Translations under genes and position numbers: made by a program
The notes under the pieces: model-generated
Database searches by the model: none
Told to the model about the DNA's origin: nothing
Seen by the model: the letters and a program-made list of their open reading frames with translations, nothing else
Assembly (NCBI RefSeq): GCF_000746525.1
Contig: NZ_CP009048.1
Span: 2,721,501-2,785,500 of the forward strand
Reading direction: 5' to 3'
DNA: 64,000 nt
DNA from: Pseudomonas alkylphenolica
Lineage (GTDB): Bacteria; Pseudomonadota; Gammaproteobacteria; Pseudomonadales; Pseudomonadaceae
Part shown: piece after piece, positions 10,363 through 20,361 of the stretch
Numbering within the stretch: position 1 is the first letter of the stretch
Layout: each line of letters begins with the position of its first letter

Positions 10363-10391
10363 GCTGCTCCCTCAGGTGGGAGCAGCTTCTT
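10363..10391 (+). terminator. Hairpin terminator after the sulfatase
   Basis: A perfect 9-bp stem (GCTGCTCCC paired with GGGAGCAGC, loop TCAGGT) is followed by TTCTT, seven bases after the sulfatase stop. Confidence 0.7.
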
Positions 10392-10393
10392 GA

Positions 10394-10464
10394 GGTGGGA
10401 GCGGGCTTGCCCCGCGATTGCGGGCTATCAGCCACATCGCATCGCGGGGCAAGCCCGCTCCCAC
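10394..10464. repeat. Inverted pair of REP elements
   Basis: GGTGGGAGCGGGCTTGCCCC and its complement flank a short centre and form a long imperfect palindrome. The same unit occurs at 18728-18798. This is the P. putida-type repetitive extragenic palindrome. Confidence 0.9.
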
Positions 10465-10486
10465 AATGTACCGATAAGGTCAATCG

Positions 10487-13021
10487 ATGCCCTCAGCTGT
10501 CAGTTCCCCTCAAGTGCGCTCATCTGTTCCTGATCAGGCCGGTCAACGCTTACCCCTGCATATGCGGGTGCCGGCACTGCTGCTGTGCGTGTCCGGTGCA
10601 GCGGCGCTGGTGTATCAGGTGTTGTGGGTCAAGCAACTGTCGCTGGTCGTCGGGGTTGAGGTGTATGCCATCACCGCCGGCATCAGCGCTTTTTTCGCCG
10701 GGCTGGCACTGGGTGGCCTGGTGTTCGGTCGCTGGGCCGATCGCCTGCGCCGTCCGGTCAGGCTGTATGCCGGCCTGGAGCTGGCCGTGGCGGTATTGGG
10801 TGTCTTGAGCACCCTGGCACTGGCCAATTCAGCTGGATTGTTCGCCCGCCTGGAAAGCCACGTCGGCTTGCTGGCCTGGCTGGTCCCTTTCATTCTCGTA
10901 GGCGCGCCAGCGTTCCTGATGGGCGGCACGCTTCCGGTTCTGGTAAGGGCATTGACCCCCGCCCAAGGCCAACTGGCCGAAGCCGGCGGGCGACTTTATG
11001 CGGCCAATACCGCAGGTGCCATTGGCGGCACGCTGCTGGCGGCCTTTGTGTTGCTGCCGCAATTCGGCGTCACTGGCAGCGCGCTGGTGGCCGCGTCACT
11101 GAACCTGCTGGCTGCAGCGGGTGCCTGGCTGGCACGTCGGCGCGATGAACAGCTCCCTTGCGAAACGCCGATCAGCATGGCGCCACGCTCGCCGGCGGCG
11201 CGTCTGGCGATTGCCTTGTACTGCGTGGCCGGTGGGGTAGCACTGGGTTACGAGGTGGTGTGGACCCAGTCGATCGTACAGTTCATGAGCACTCGCACAT
11301 TTGCCTTCTCCGTGGTGCTGGCCACTTATCTGGCGGGGCTGGTGCTGGGCAGCGCGCTTTACGCGCGCCGTGCTGACCGGATTCGAGACCCCTGGGGCCT
11401 GTTCGGCCTGTTGATCGCGCTGGCCGGTTTGCTGGCACTGGTGCAGATCGCCGGTCTGGGCCGTTGGCTGATCATGGCCCAGACCGAGGTCGAAGCGCTG
11501 GTGCTACACCTTACCGGCAATGAGCTCGCCGGAATGTGCGCGCGCTTTGCCACAGCGGCGCTATGTGTGGTGTTCCTGCCCACTACCGTCCTCGGCGCCG
11601 CCTTCCCGTTGGCCTTGCGCTTAAGCGTGGACAGCACGCAGGTCGGCCGGGATGTCGGCGCGGTAGTCGCCTTGAACACCGTGGGCGGCATCATTGGCGT
11701 CATGCTCACCGGTTTCGTGCTGGTTCCCGGCATTGGCCTGGTGCGTACCTTGGTGGTGCTGGCGCTGGTCGCTGCCGCAGTCGGTTGCTGGGTGGTCTGG
11801 CGCGGCAAAGTACTGCACAGAGGGATGCGCGCAGCAATCCTCGGCGTGACGCTGGCGACTGTGGTGGTGGGGGTGTTGACGCCGCCGCAACGCCTGGCGG
11901 AGCTGCTGCCCGGTGCACGCAACGGTCGCATCACTTTTTATGAAGAGGGCCGGGGCGGCACCGTTGCCGTGGTAGCCCAGCCGCGTCAGGAGCGCAGCTT
12001 CAACCGCCTGTACATCCAGGGCGTATCCAACACGGGCGATGCCATGCCGTCGTTGCGCTACATGCGCTTGCAGGCACTGCTGCCACTGTTGATTCATCGC
12101 CAGGAACCGCGCTCGGCCATGGTGATCGGCTTCGGCACCGGGATTACCGCCGGGGCGATATTGCGCTATCAGGGCCTGCAGCGCCCGGTGGTGGCCGAAC
12201 TGCTGCCTGAGGTGCTGGCGGCCGCGCCGTTGTTCAAGGGTAACTACAATGCCGTCAATGATCCGCGTCTGGACATCCGTCTGCGCGATGGCCGTCGTGA
12301 ATTGCTGCGCAGTGCCGAGCGCTACGACCTGATCACCCTCGAACCGCCACCGCCTTCCGCCGCCGGGGTGGTGAATCTCTACTCGCAGGACTTCTATGAG
12401 CTGGCGGCGTCACGCCTGGAGGAGGGTGGCATAGTCGCGCAATGGCTGCCCTTGCCGACCCAGAACCTTGAAGACAGCCGTTCGCTGGTGCGCAGCTTTC
12501 TGAACGTGTTTCCCCATGCCTCGCTGTGGACCACGGAGTTCCATGAAATGCTCCTGATCGGCTCACCTGCGCCGCTGGAACTCGACGCGGCGCGGATCAG
12601 CCAGCGCTTTTCGCAACCTGAAGTGGCCGCTGCGCTGGCTGAGGTCGGGGTCGACTCGATGAGCGCCTTGCTGGCTACCTGGATCACCGACCGCCAGGGG
12701 CTTGAGCGTTTTGCCGGGGATGCCGAGGCGGTGACCGACAACCATCCACGGATCGAATACGCGCCCTGGGTACGCTCCAGGGAAATCACCCGGGTATTGC
12801 CGGAGTTGCTGGTGCTGCGCAGCGCGCCGCCGTTGGTCAATGCCGGCACGGCGTTACAGGCCTCTGTTGAGGACGAATGGCAGGTGTTGCGGGGCTTTTA
12901 TGGGCTGACCCTGCTGGCCTACAACGGCAATCGCCAGGCCTGGGCGCGGGAGGTTCGGCAGTTGATGCAGACAGACGGGCGCAACCCGTATTTCCGCTGG
13001 TTTATCACGGGAGGGCAATGA
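10487..13021 (+). CDS. Membrane protein fused to spermidine-synthase-like domain
   Basis: This 844-residue protein has two parts. Residues 25-470 contain about ten or more hydrophobic helices in two related bundles, each opening with a Gly/Ala-rich helix plus YQVLWVKQL or YEVVWTQSI, a repeated motif of the membrane part of fused spermidine-synthase proteins. Residues 480-770 form a Rossmann methyltransferase-like domain (VIGFGTGITAGAIL; LEPPPPSAAGVVNLYSQDFYEL) resembling spermidine synthase. Whether it makes a polyamine is uncertain: family members are often annotated from the C-terminal fold alone. It follows the sulfatase and phosphatase genes, separated by a REP pair, so it probably has its own transcript. 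Confidence 0.8.
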   Translation: MPSAVSSPQVRSSVPDQAGQRLPLHMRVPALLLCVSGAAALVYQVLWVKQLSLVVGVEVYAITAGISAFFAGLALGGLVFGRWADRLRRPVRLYAGLELAVAVLGVLSTLALANSAGLFARLESHVGLLAWLVPFILVGAPAFLMGGTLPVLVRALTPAQGQLAEAGGRLYAANTAGAIGGTLLAAFVLLPQFGVTGSALVAASLNLLAAAGAWLARRRDEQLPCETPISMAPRSPAARLAIALYCVAGGVALGYEVVWTQSIVQFMSTRTFAFSVVLATYLAGLVLGSALYARRADRIRDPWGLFGLLIALAGLLALVQIAGLGRWLIMAQTEVEALVLHLTGNELAGMCARFATAALCVVFLPTTVLGAAFPLALRLSVDSTQVGRDVGAVVALNTVGGIIGVMLTGFVLVPGIGLVRTLVVLALVAAAVGCWVVWRGKVLHRGMRAAILGVTLATVVVGVLTPPQRLAELLPGARNGRITFYEEGRGGTVAVVAQPRQERSFNRLYIQGVSNTGDAMPSLRYMRLQALLPLLIHRQEPRSAMVIGFGTGITAGAILRYQGLQRPVVAELLPEVLAAAPLFKGNYNAVNDPRLDIRLRDGRRELLRSAERYDLITLEPPPPSAAGVVNLYSQDFYELAASRLEEGGIVAQWLPLPTQNLEDSRSLVRSFLNVFPHASLWTTEFHEMLLIGSPAPLELDAARISQRFSQPEVAAALAEVGVDSMSALLATWITDRQGLERFAGDAEAVTDNHPRIEYAPWVRSREITRVLPELLVLRSAPPLVNAGTALQASVEDEWQVLRGFYGLTLLAYNGNRQAWAREVRQLMQTDGRNPYFRWFITGGQ

Positions 13022-13114
13022 AACTGCAGGGTTTTGCCGGCAATGTATGGAAGCAGGGAGATATTGGGGTAAAGTCAGCGCAGATGGAGCAATCGCATCA
13101 CGCTGGAGTCAGAG

Positions 13115-15022
13115 ATGGCGCGACATATACCAATAACAATTGCTACCGATCCATTGCAGACATCGCGCATGGCCCGCCTGAAACTTGTCAGTGAAGGCGC
13201 CTTGCCGCAGGGCATGCTACGCGAGGAAATTGATGCCTCGTGGCGGCGCAGCCTGGGCCATGGCCTGAGCTGCCTGGCCTCCGATGAGGTCGAGCTGGGC
13301 GTACGTCAGCGCTTGCAGGAGCTGCTCGACGGTAACCGTCTGCTGATCGACGCCGCTACACCGGAAATGGAATACCTGGTTGCCCGCCAAGGCAACAGCG
13401 GGATGATCATTCTCGGCGATGCGCAGGCCAACATCCTGGCCATCGGTGGCCAGACGACCGAGCTCAACCAGGCCGGCCTGCGCGACTTGCATCCAGGCAG
13501 TTGCTGGAGCGAGTCGAGCCGTGGCACCAACGCCATCGGTACGGCTGTGGTCGAGGGCCGCCCGACCCTGATCAACTGCGGCGAGCATTACCTGGACCGA
13601 CTCAGCCCGTTTTCCTGCACCTCGGTGCCGCTGCGCGATCCTCAGGGGCATGTGATCGGCGTTCTCGACCTGACCCGCGAAGGCATCATGGCCCAGCCTC
13701 AGGACAACCTCTCCACACTGATCATGGCGGCCAGCAATATCGAGAGCCGGATGTTCGGCCTGTGCTATCCCGATCAGCTGGTGCTGTCATTTCACAACCG
13801 TGCGCAATACCTTGGCAGTGCCTGGCACGGCCTGCTGGCGCTGAGCCTTGACGGCGAGGTGCTGGCGGCGAACGAGCGCGCCTGTGAACTGCTCCAGCTG
13901 GCGCGTCCGGCGCTGCTTGGCAGGCGTTGCAGTGAGCTGATGGGCGAACGCACATCAGCCTTCCTCACCCGCCTGTGGAGCGACCGGGTGAACAGCGTGC
14001 AGACCGCCAAGGGCGAGTTTTTCTTCCGCGCGGTACACCTACCGCAGCGTGCCGCCATGAGTACGCCGCGAGCCCTTGGCAAGGCGATCCCCGCGCCTAA
14101 ACCTGCGCAACCGGAAAGCCTGGCCGGCAGCGATGCACGCCTGGCCCGGGCCCTGCGCATGGCTTGCCGGGGCCTGAACAATGATCTGCCGGTGCTGTTG
14201 CTGGGCGAGACCGGTACCGGCAAGGAGGTCGTGGCGCGCGCCTTGCACCAGTCCAGCCCGCGTGCCGACAAACCCTTTGTCGCGGTCAACTGCGCCGCCA
14301 TCCCGGAAGGTCTGATCGAGTCCGAGCTGTTCGGCTATCGCGAAGGCGCCTTCACTGGCTCGCGCCGTGGCGGTATGGTCGGCCGGCTGATGCAGGCTCA
14401 CGGCGGCACCCTGTTTCTCGACGAAATCGGCGACATGCCGCTGGCCCTGCAGGCGCGCCTGCTCAGGGTGCTGCAGGAGCGCCGGGTCGCGCCGCTTGGC
14501 GGCGGCGACGAGCAGGACATCGACGTGGCGGTGATCTGTGCCACCCACCGCGATTTGAAACGCCTGGTACTCGACCAGCACTTTCGTGAAGACCTCTACT
14601 ACCGCATCAACGGCGTAAGCGTGCAGTTGCCGGCGTTGCGCGACCGTGACGACCTGAGCGAGGTCATCGACAGCCTGCTGGGCAAGTTCGGCGCCGAAGG
14701 TGTCGGCCTGGACAAGGGCCTGCGCGAGTTGCTCGGCAACTTCGACTGGCCGGGCAACATCCGTCAGCTGGAAATGGTCCTGCGCTCGGCGCTGGCCATG
14801 CGCGAGCCAGGTGAGCAGGTGCTGAGCCTGGAGCACCTGACCGACTGCCTGCTCGATGAACTGACTGCCAGTACGCAGCAAACCGGCAGCATTCGTGAGA
14901 ACGAGGTGGAGTTGATCCGCGGCGCCTTGGCGCGCCATCAGGGCAATGTCTCGGCAGCGGCCGATGCCCTGGGTATCAGCCGTGCCACGCTGTACCGAAA
15001 ACTCAAGCAACTGCGCGGATGA
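13115..15022 (+). CDS. Sigma-54-dependent activator (AcoR-like), probable regulator of the amine dehydrogenase locus
   Basis: This is a 635-residue enhancer-binding protein. An N-terminal GAF-type sensor spans about 70-215, with a PAS-like stretch at about 235-310. The AAA+ domain spans about 335-560, with Walker A GETGTGKE at 364-371, GAFTG at 411-415 (sigma-54 contact), Walker B LFLDEIGD at 433-440 and an arginine-finger region (REDLYYRIN). A Fis-type helix-turn-helix occupies 605-635 ([21 protein letters not shown]). It sits 10 bases upstream of qhpF. Two sigma-54-like promoters are present between the aldehyde dehydrogenase gene and qhpA, its likely targets. Known QHNDH loci of Paracoccus use an AraC regulator instead, so this would be a replacement. 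The effector is presumably an amine or aldehyde. Confidence 0.9.
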   Translation: MARHIPITIATDPLQTSRMARLKLVSEGALPQGMLREEIDASWRRSLGHGLSCLASDEVELGVRQRLQELLDGNRLLIDAATPEMEYLVARQGNSGMIILGDAQANILAIGGQTTELNQAGLRDLHPGSCWSESSRGTNAIGTAVVEGRPTLINCGEHYLDRLSPFSCTSVPLRDPQGHVIGVLDLTREGIMAQPQDNLSTLIMAASNIESRMFGLCYPDQLVLSFHNRAQYLGSAWHGLLALSLDGEVLAANERACELLQLARPALLGRRCSELMGERTSAFLTRLWSDRVNSVQTAKGEFFFRAVHLPQRAAMSTPRALGKAIPAPKPAQPESLAGSDARLARALRMACRGLNNDLPVLLLGETGTGKEVVARALHQSSPRADKPFVAVNCAAIPEGLIESELFGYREGAFTGSRRGGMVGRLMQAHGGTLFLDEIGDMPLALQARLLRVLQERRVAPLGGGDEQDIDVAVICATHRDLKRLVLDQHFREDLYYRINGVSVQLPALRDRDDLSEVIDSLLGKFGAEGVGLDKGLRELLGNFDWPGNIRQLEMVLRSALAMREPGEQVLSLEHLTDCLLDELTASTQQTGSIRENEVELIRGALARHQGNVSAAADALGISRATLYRKLKQLRG

Positions 15023-15032
15023 GGGGCTGTTG

Positions 15033-16766
15033 ATGGGTGGTATTTTTCTCAGGCTGATCAACAGCTCCGACCCGCAGCTGATGCGCCACGCGCTGGCCTG
15101 GTTGTACGGCTTCGTGCGCCCGCACCGGCGAGCGATCGCCGTGTTGCTCGGGCTGTCCCTGGCGGCTTCGCTGCTGGTGCTGGTGCAACCCTGGCTGGTC
15201 AAAACCCTGATCGACCAAGGCCTGCTGGCCAAGGACTTCCAGGTGCTCTGGCAGGTGGCGCTGGTCATGATCGCCGTCGGGGTTGTCGGCATGCTGCTGG
15301 CGGGCATCAACCGCTACCTGCATACACGCTTGTCAGGACGCATTCTGTTTGCCCTGCGCGATGACCTGTATCGCCACTTGCAGCAGCTGTCGCCGGCGTT
15401 CTACGGGCGTAAGCGTATCGGTGACATTCTTTCGCGGCTCGATGGCGATGTTGCCGAGATCCAGCGCTTTGCAGTGGACTCGCTGTTCGCGGCGGTTTCC
15501 AGTGTGATTGGCCTGATCGGCGCGGTGACCCTGATGCTCATGCTGTCCTGGCAACTGTCGTTGTTGCTGGCGTTGCTGATTCCCATCGAAGTGCTCTGGT
15601 TGCGCTGGATGCGCCGCAAGGTTGAACGTGAGGTGCGCAGCTTGCGCGAGCGTTCTGCCGATGTATCGTCGTTTCTGGTCGAGACCCTGCCGGCAATGAA
15701 ATTCATCCAGGCGGCCGGGCAGCAGCGCCGTGAATCCGAACGCCTGGAGCACCTGGGGCAGGGCTACATGAGCCAGTTGCTGCGGGTGCAGGTCACTGAG
15801 TTCTTCACCCAGGCGGTGCCGGGTACGCTGACCTCGCTGTGTCGCGCCTGCGCTTTTCTGGTCGGCGGCTACTGGGTGATTCAGGGTACCTGGCAACTGG
15901 GCGCACTGATCGCGTTCTCCACCTACCTGGGCATGGCGGTCGGGCCGGTACAGAGCCTGCTCGGCCTGTACGTGGCGGTGCAGCGCATGGCTGTGAGTCT
16001 CGGGCGGGTGATGGAATTGCAGCAGGAGCCGGTTGGCGTGCACCAGGCGACAGCGCCGCTGCCCATGCCGCAAGGGCCTGGGGAGTTGCGCCTGGAGTCT
16101 GTGCATTTCGCTCATGAGCAGCGTCTGGGCAGGGTGCTGGGTGGCGTCGATATCTGCATACCGGCAGGGGTGAAGGTGGCGATCAGCGGCGCGTCAGGTG
16201 TTGGCAAGTCGACCCTGATCGATCTGCTACAGCGCTTTTATGACCCTGAGCAGGGGCGCATCCTGCTCGATGGCGCCGACCTGCGTGACCTGGATCTGCT
16301 GGCCCTACGCAAGTCCATAGCCGTGGTCAGCCAGGACATCGTACTGTTTCGCGGCACCCTGGCGCAGAACCTGGCCTACAGTGTGCCCGAGGCCAGCCGC
16401 GAGGCGCTTGAACAGGTGGTGCGCCTGACTCGCCTGGAATCACTGGTCGAGGCCTTGCCGCTTGGTCTGGACGGTCAATTGGGCGAACGTGGCCAGCAAC
16501 TGTCTGGCGGGCAGAAACAGCGCATCGCCATAGCCCGCGCCTTGCTTCAGGATCCACGGGTGCTGGTGCTCGACGAAGCGACATCGGCGGTGGACGAGGC
16601 AACCGAGCGCGAAGTGATCGCCGCCATCGACCAGCTGTTCGCCGGGCGCACGCGAATTCTCATCAGCCACCGCACCAGTACCCTGGCCGACGCCGACCTG
16701 CACCTGCACCTTGAAGACGGCCGCTTGCAAGCGGTCTGGCAGGAGCCACTGCGCCATGGCCGATGA
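15033..16766 (+). CDS. qhpF: ABC exporter of the QHNDH gamma subunit
   Basis: This 577-residue half-transporter starts at ATG 15033 after GAGGGG. Six membrane helices occupy about residues 20-300. The nucleotide-binding domain has Walker A SGASGVGKST, signature LSGGQKQRIAIARALL, Walker B VLVLDEATSAVDE and the switch histidine in LISHRTSTLAD. Its place next to a small subtilisin-like protease and a flavin enzyme identifies QhpF. In studied QHNDH systems this protein is needed to move the cross-linked gamma subunit to the periplasm. The stop overlaps the qhpE start by 11 bases. Confidence 0.9.
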   Translation: MGGIFLRLINSSDPQLMRHALAWLYGFVRPHRRAIAVLLGLSLAASLLVLVQPWLVKTLIDQGLLAKDFQVLWQVALVMIAVGVVGMLLAGINRYLHTRLSGRILFALRDDLYRHLQQLSPAFYGRKRIGDILSRLDGDVAEIQRFAVDSLFAAVSSVIGLIGAVTLMLMLSWQLSLLLALLIPIEVLWLRWMRRKVEREVRSLRERSADVSSFLVETLPAMKFIQAAGQQRRESERLEHLGQGYMSQLLRVQVTEFFTQAVPGTLTSLCRACAFLVGGYWVIQGTWQLGALIAFSTYLGMAVGPVQSLLGLYVAVQRMAVSLGRVMELQQEPVGVHQATAPLPMPQGPGELRLESVHFAHEQRLGRVLGGVDICIPAGVKVAISGASGVGKSTLIDLLQRFYDPEQGRILLDGADLRDLDLLALRKSIAVVSQDIVLFRGTLAQNLAYSVPEASREALEQVVRLTRLESLVEALPLGLDGQLGERGQQLSGGQKQRIAIARALLQDPRVLVLDEATSAVDEATEREVIAAIDQLFAGRTRILISHRTSTLADADLHLHLEDGRLQAVWQEPLRHGR

Positions 16767-17436
16767 ACTGTGCGTGGGGGTGATCGATAGCGGCTGTTCT
16801 GTGCAGCAGACCCGCTATCTGACCGGCGGGCGGCGCTTCTGGCTGGAGCAGGGAACGCTGGGCGAAGGCGAGTTGCAGGCCGATGCCCTCGGCCATGGCA
16901 GTGCGGTGCTTGAACGCCTGCTGGCGCAGACCGATGGGCTGTCGGTAAAGGTGGCCCAGGTGTTCGACAGCCGGGGGGCGACCTCGGTATTGCAAGTCAG
17001 TGCGGCGTTGCTGTGGCTGGTGGAGCAAGGCGTGAGCCTGGTCAATCTGAGCCTGGGCCTGGCGCAGGATCGAACGGTTCTGCGCCAGGCCTGCGCCGTA
17101 GCAGTGGAAGCTGGTGTGCTGCTCTGTGCGTCCAGCCCCGCGCGCGGAGGGCCGGTGTATCCGGCCAGCTATCCGGGCGTGCTGCGCATCACTGGCGATG
17201 CCCGCTGTGCAGCGGGGCAGTGGTCGTGGCTGGACACCGCGCAGGCAGACTTTGGCGCGGCGGTCGGCGAGGGCGCAGGATCTGCCGGTGCGAGCCTGGC
17301 CTGTGCAGCCCTGAGCGGGCAGATTGCGGCCTATCTACACCAGCATCGGCGGGCGACACGCGAGCAGGTGCTGGCGTACCTGCGCGAAAATGCCGCCTTC
17401 TTCGGCCCTGAGCGCCGTGGAGGCGGGCATGCCTGA
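16756..17436 (+). CDS. qhpE: Subtilisin-like leader protease for QHNDH gamma subunit
   Basis: This 226-residue protein is a minimal subtilase without signal peptide or propeptide, hence cytoplasmic. The catalytic triad is visible: Asp11 in VIDSG, His47 in GHGSAV and Ser180 in GASLACA. QhpE proteins remove the 28-residue leader of the gamma subunit after QhpD has made the thioether bonds. The leader substrate is encoded at 23704-24027. The start at 16756 lies inside the end of qhpF, and the stop overlaps qhpG, so the three maturation genes are translationally coupled. Confidence 0.88.
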   Translation: MADELCVGVIDSGCSVQQTRYLTGGRRFWLEQGTLGEGELQADALGHGSAVLERLLAQTDGLSVKVAQVFDSRGATSVLQVSAALLWLVEQGVSLVNLSLGLAQDRTVLRQACAVAVEAGVLLCASSPARGGPVYPASYPGVLRITGDARCAAGQWSWLDTAQADFGAAVGEGAGSAGASLACAALSGQIAAYLHQHRRATREQVLAYLRENAAFFGPERRGGGHA

Positions 17437-18721
17437 ACCGCGCATTCTGATCCTCGGCGCCGGCCCTGCCGGTGCGGCCACCGCCATCGGCCTGCGGCGC
17501 CTGGGCTATGCGGTCACGGTGGTGTCCGAGTGGCGTCGTTTCGCGGCCGTTGAAGGGGTTTCGCAGCGGGTACTTGAGGGCTTGCGTCACGCAGGTCTGG
17601 GTAGTGCCCTGCACGAAGTCGTCACACCCGCGACGCGGCAAGTGCGCTGGAATGGCCAGCATCTGCAGCTCAATCAAGAGTATCTGCTCGACCGGCAAGC
17701 CTTCGACCGGGCCCTGCGCGATGATCTGCAGCGGGCCGGGGTGAGCTTGGTCGAGGGCCGGGTACGCGAGGTGCTGGGCGAGGATGGCCATCAGGTGCGT
17801 CTTGACGATGGGCAAACGCTTGAAGCCGAGTTTCTGGTGGAAGCCCGTGGCCGCCAGGCGCCGCTGGCGGCCGACCGCTTGCGTGGCCCGGAGACGGTCA
17901 GCCTGCTCAATCTGTGGCAGGGCGAGCCTGGCAATCCGGCTTCGGCCGTGGAGAGCCTCGACGATGGCTGGGCGTGGATGGCTCGTTTGGCCGATGGCCG
18001 CTGCTACTGGCAGATCACCCAGAATGCCGAAGGCCTGCCGGGCAAGGCCGCACTGGCCGAGTACTGCGCCGAACGCCGGCGCCGCTCGGAGCTGGTAGCC
18101 GAGCTGTTCGATGCGCAGGCCCTGGCGCCGGCAATCGTCCATGCCCGCAGCAGCACCGCCATCCTGGCGGGTGAGTGTGCAGGCGAGGATTGGCTGCGGG
18201 TGGGCGATGCGGCGATGGCGGTTGACCCGTTGTCGGGGAACGGGATTTTCCAGTCGCTGTCCTCAGCGTTACAGGCGCCGGCGGTAATCAACACGCTTGT
18301 GCGCTGCCCGCAGCGGGCGGCTCTGGCGCGGCGTTTTCATCAGCAACGGATCGAGCAGCTGTTCCTGCGCTTCGCGCGGATCGGGCGGGACTTTTATGCT
18401 CAGGAGCAGGCGCGGGCAGCTGGCCTGTTCTGGGCGCGCAGGCGGCAGTGGCCGGATGCGCAGCCGATACATGGCGCCTCCGATTGGGAGGCGGTGCGTG
18501 TTGAACGGCGACCGGTGTTGCGCGAAGGGCTGGTCGAGGAAGCCGAAGTCGTGGTGACGGCGGATCAACCGTTGGGCGTGTGGCATTTGCAGGGGATCGA
18601 GCTGGCGCCGGTGGTGCGGGGTGTTCAAGACGGGCTTGAACTGGCGCAAGTATTAAGCGATCGCTCGGTGGAGCAGCAGATGATGGTGCGGCGCTGGCTG
18701 GCCGAGCAGGGGTATGGCTGA
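17429..18721 (+). CDS. qhpG: FAD-dependent tryptophan-hydroxylating monooxygenase for CTQ biogenesis
   Basis: This 430-residue protein starts at ATG 17429, overlapping the qhpE stop. The N-terminus has a dinucleotide-binding fold (ILGAGPAGAATAIGLRRLG) and a second flavin motif (VGDAAMAVDPLSGNG) near residue 260, as in single-component aromatic hydroxylases and halogenase-like enzymes. In QHNDH systems QhpG dihydroxylates the gamma-subunit tryptophan that becomes cysteine tryptophylquinone. Neighbouring qhpF and qhpE support this assignment. A REP pair follows and probably ends the transcript. Confidence 0.88.
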   Translation: MPEPRILILGAGPAGAATAIGLRRLGYAVTVVSEWRRFAAVEGVSQRVLEGLRHAGLGSALHEVVTPATRQVRWNGQHLQLNQEYLLDRQAFDRALRDDLQRAGVSLVEGRVREVLGEDGHQVRLDDGQTLEAEFLVEARGRQAPLAADRLRGPETVSLLNLWQGEPGNPASAVESLDDGWAWMARLADGRCYWQITQNAEGLPGKAALAEYCAERRRRSELVAELFDAQALAPAIVHARSSTAILAGECAGEDWLRVGDAAMAVDPLSGNGIFQSLSSALQAPAVINTLVRCPQRAALARRFHQQRIEQLFLRFARIGRDFYAQEQARAAGLFWARRRQWPDAQPIHGASDWEAVRVERRPVLREGLVEEAEVVVTADQPLGVWHLQGIELAPVVRGVQDGLELAQVLSDRSVEQQMMVRRWLAEQGYG

Positions 18722-18727
18722 GTACCT

Positions 18728-18798
18728 GGTGGGAGCGGGCTTGTCCCGCGATGCGATGTGACTGACATACCGCAATCGCGGGGCAAGCCCGCTCCCAC
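18728..18798. repeat. Inverted pair of REP elements between convergent genes
   Basis: The unit GGTGGGAGCGGGCTTG and its complement form a palindrome of about 70 bp, between the stops of qhpG and the convergent aldehyde dehydrogenase. It matches the element at 10394-10464 and could act as a bidirectional terminator. Confidence 0.9.
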
Positions 18799-18810
18799 CC
18801 GGGGGGCGCT

Positions 18811-20304
18811 TCAGAGTTTGATCAGCACCGATTTCAGTTCGGTGTAGTGCTCGATGGCGGCAGCCCCCATTTCCCGGCCGACACCAGACAGTTTGTAGCC
18901 ACCGAACGGCAGCGCCGGGTCCAGCGCGCTGTGACAGTTGACCCACACCGAACCAGACTTGATCCGCGGGATCATCCGGTGCACCGCCGCCAGGTCGTTG
19001 GACCAGATGCTCGCGCCCAGGCCATAAGGATTGTCGTTCGCCAGACGCACCACTTCATCTATGTCGTCAAAGGGCATGGCGACCAGTACCGGGCCGAAGA
19101 TTTCTTCCTGCACCAGACGATGACGCTGGTCGACGTCAACGATCACCGTCGGTTTGACGAAATAACCCGGACCAAAACTTTCGCCGCCGCAAGCGATAGT
19201 GGCACCCAGTTCGCGGCCAAGGTTGATGTAGCCGGTCACCCGGTCCTGCTGCCTGGCGGAGATCAGCGGGCCCATCTGCACCTGCGGATCAAGGCCGTTG
19301 CCGAGTTTCATGCCATTGGCAATCGAGGCGATGTCGGCCACTACATTGTCGAAATGCTTGCGGTGCACATAGAGGCGCGAACCTGCGCAGCACACCTGGC
19401 CCTGGTTGAAGAAAATCGCCGTTGCGGCGCCCGCGGCGGCCTCCTGCAGGTTGGCGTCGGGCATGACGATGGTCGGCGACTTGCCGCCCAGCTCCAGGGT
19501 CACGCGGGTCATGTTTTCCATGGCCGCCTTGCCGATCTGCTTACCGACTTCGGTGGAGCCGGTGAAGGTCAGTTTGTCCACGCCGGGGTGGCGGGTGAGA
19601 GCGGCACCGGCATTCAGCCCGGTGCCGGTGATTACGTTGAATACGCCATCCGGATAGCCGGCTTCCTGCACCAGTTCGGCCAGCTTCAAGGCGGTCAGCG
19701 GGGTTTCGTCGGCAGGCTTGAGCACCATGGTGCAGCCGGTGGCCAGCGCCGGCCCGAGCTTCCAGCAGGCCAGCAGCAGCGGAAAGTTCCAGGCGACGAT
19801 GGCACCGACTACGCCGATCGCTTCGCGGCGGATGAAACCGTGGAACTGATCGTCAGGCATCAACGGCAGCGAAGGCTCCACCGTAGTGCCTTCAATCTTG
19901 GTGGCCCAGCCAGCCATGTAGCGCAGAAAGTCGATGGCCAGTTGCACGTCCATGACTTTGGCCACCGTAGCGCTCTTGCCGTTGTTCAAGCACTCGAGTT
20001 CGGCCAGCTCCTGCGCGTCACGCTCCATCAGTTCGGCCAGTCGCCACAGCAGGTTCTGCCGCTCACGGGGACGCATGCGGCTCCAGGCCGAGTCATCGAA
20101 GGCAGCACGCGCTGCCTTGACGGCGCGGTCGACATCGTCACCGTCAGCGCAGGGTACTTCGCCCAGCACTTCGCCGGTGGCCGGGTTGCGAAAGCTCATG
20201 GTCTTGCCACTCTGCGCGTCCTGCCAGTCGGCGCCGATGCGCATCTTCAGTTTGCGGTCGAGAAAAGCCTGGGTACGGGGGAGGATCGGCAGGGTCGACA
20301 GCAT
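18811..20304 (-). CDS. Phenylacetaldehyde-type NAD-dependent aldehyde dehydrogenase
   Basis: This 497-residue protein belongs to the aldehyde dehydrogenase superfamily. It shows NAD-binding FTGSTEVGKQIG, the general base Glu in LELGGKSP and the catalytic Cys in FNQGQVCCAG. The start at 20304 is preferred over the in-frame one at 20379 because AGAGG lies about 10 bases upstream and because a sigma-54-type promoter at 20345-20361 would fall inside the longer version. Length and motifs resemble FeaB/StyD phenylacetaldehyde dehydrogenases. It is divergent from qhpA and would oxidise aldehydes released by the amine dehydrogenase. Confidence 0.9.
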   Translation of the reverse strand: MLSTLPILPRTQAFLDRKLKMRIGADWQDAQSGKTMSFRNPATGEVLGEVPCADGDDVDRAVKAARAAFDDSAWSRMRPRERQNLLWRLAELMERDAQELAELECLNNGKSATVAKVMDVQLAIDFLRYMAGWATKIEGTTVEPSLPLMPDDQFHGFIRREAIGVVGAIVAWNFPLLLACWKLGPALATGCTMVLKPADETPLTALKLAELVQEAGYPDGVFNVITGTGLNAGAALTRHPGVDKLTFTGSTEVGKQIGKAAMENMTRVTLELGGKSPTIVMPDANLQEAAAGAATAIFFNQGQVCCAGSRLYVHRKHFDNVVADIASIANGMKLGNGLDPQVQMGPLISARQQDRVTGYINLGRELGATIACGGESFGPGYFVKPTVIVDVDQRHRLVQEEIFGPVLVAMPFDDIDEVVRLANDNPYGLGASIWSNDLAAVHRMIPRIKSGSVWVNCHSALDPALPFGGYKLSGVGREMGAAAIEHYTELKSVLIKL

Positions 20305-20344
20305 GGGGCGGCGCCTCTTGTCATTGGATGTGCAGGGCGCTTTC

Positions 20345-20361
20345 GCAACCACCATGCCAAA
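20345..20361 (-). promoter_or_regulatory. Sigma-54-type promoter for the aldehyde dehydrogenase gene
   Basis: On the minus strand the sequence reads TTTGGCATGGTGGTTGC. It has GG and GC exactly ten bases apart and matches the TTGGCAC-N5-TTGC consensus almost fully. It would start transcription about 30 bases before the ATG at 20304. The regulator at 13115 is a sigma-54 activator. Confidence 0.75.

Noticed and set aside
13021..13194. Short frame between the fusion gene and the sigma-54 activator
   Set aside because: It overlaps the activator's start, resembles nothing and is probably the promoter and leader region.
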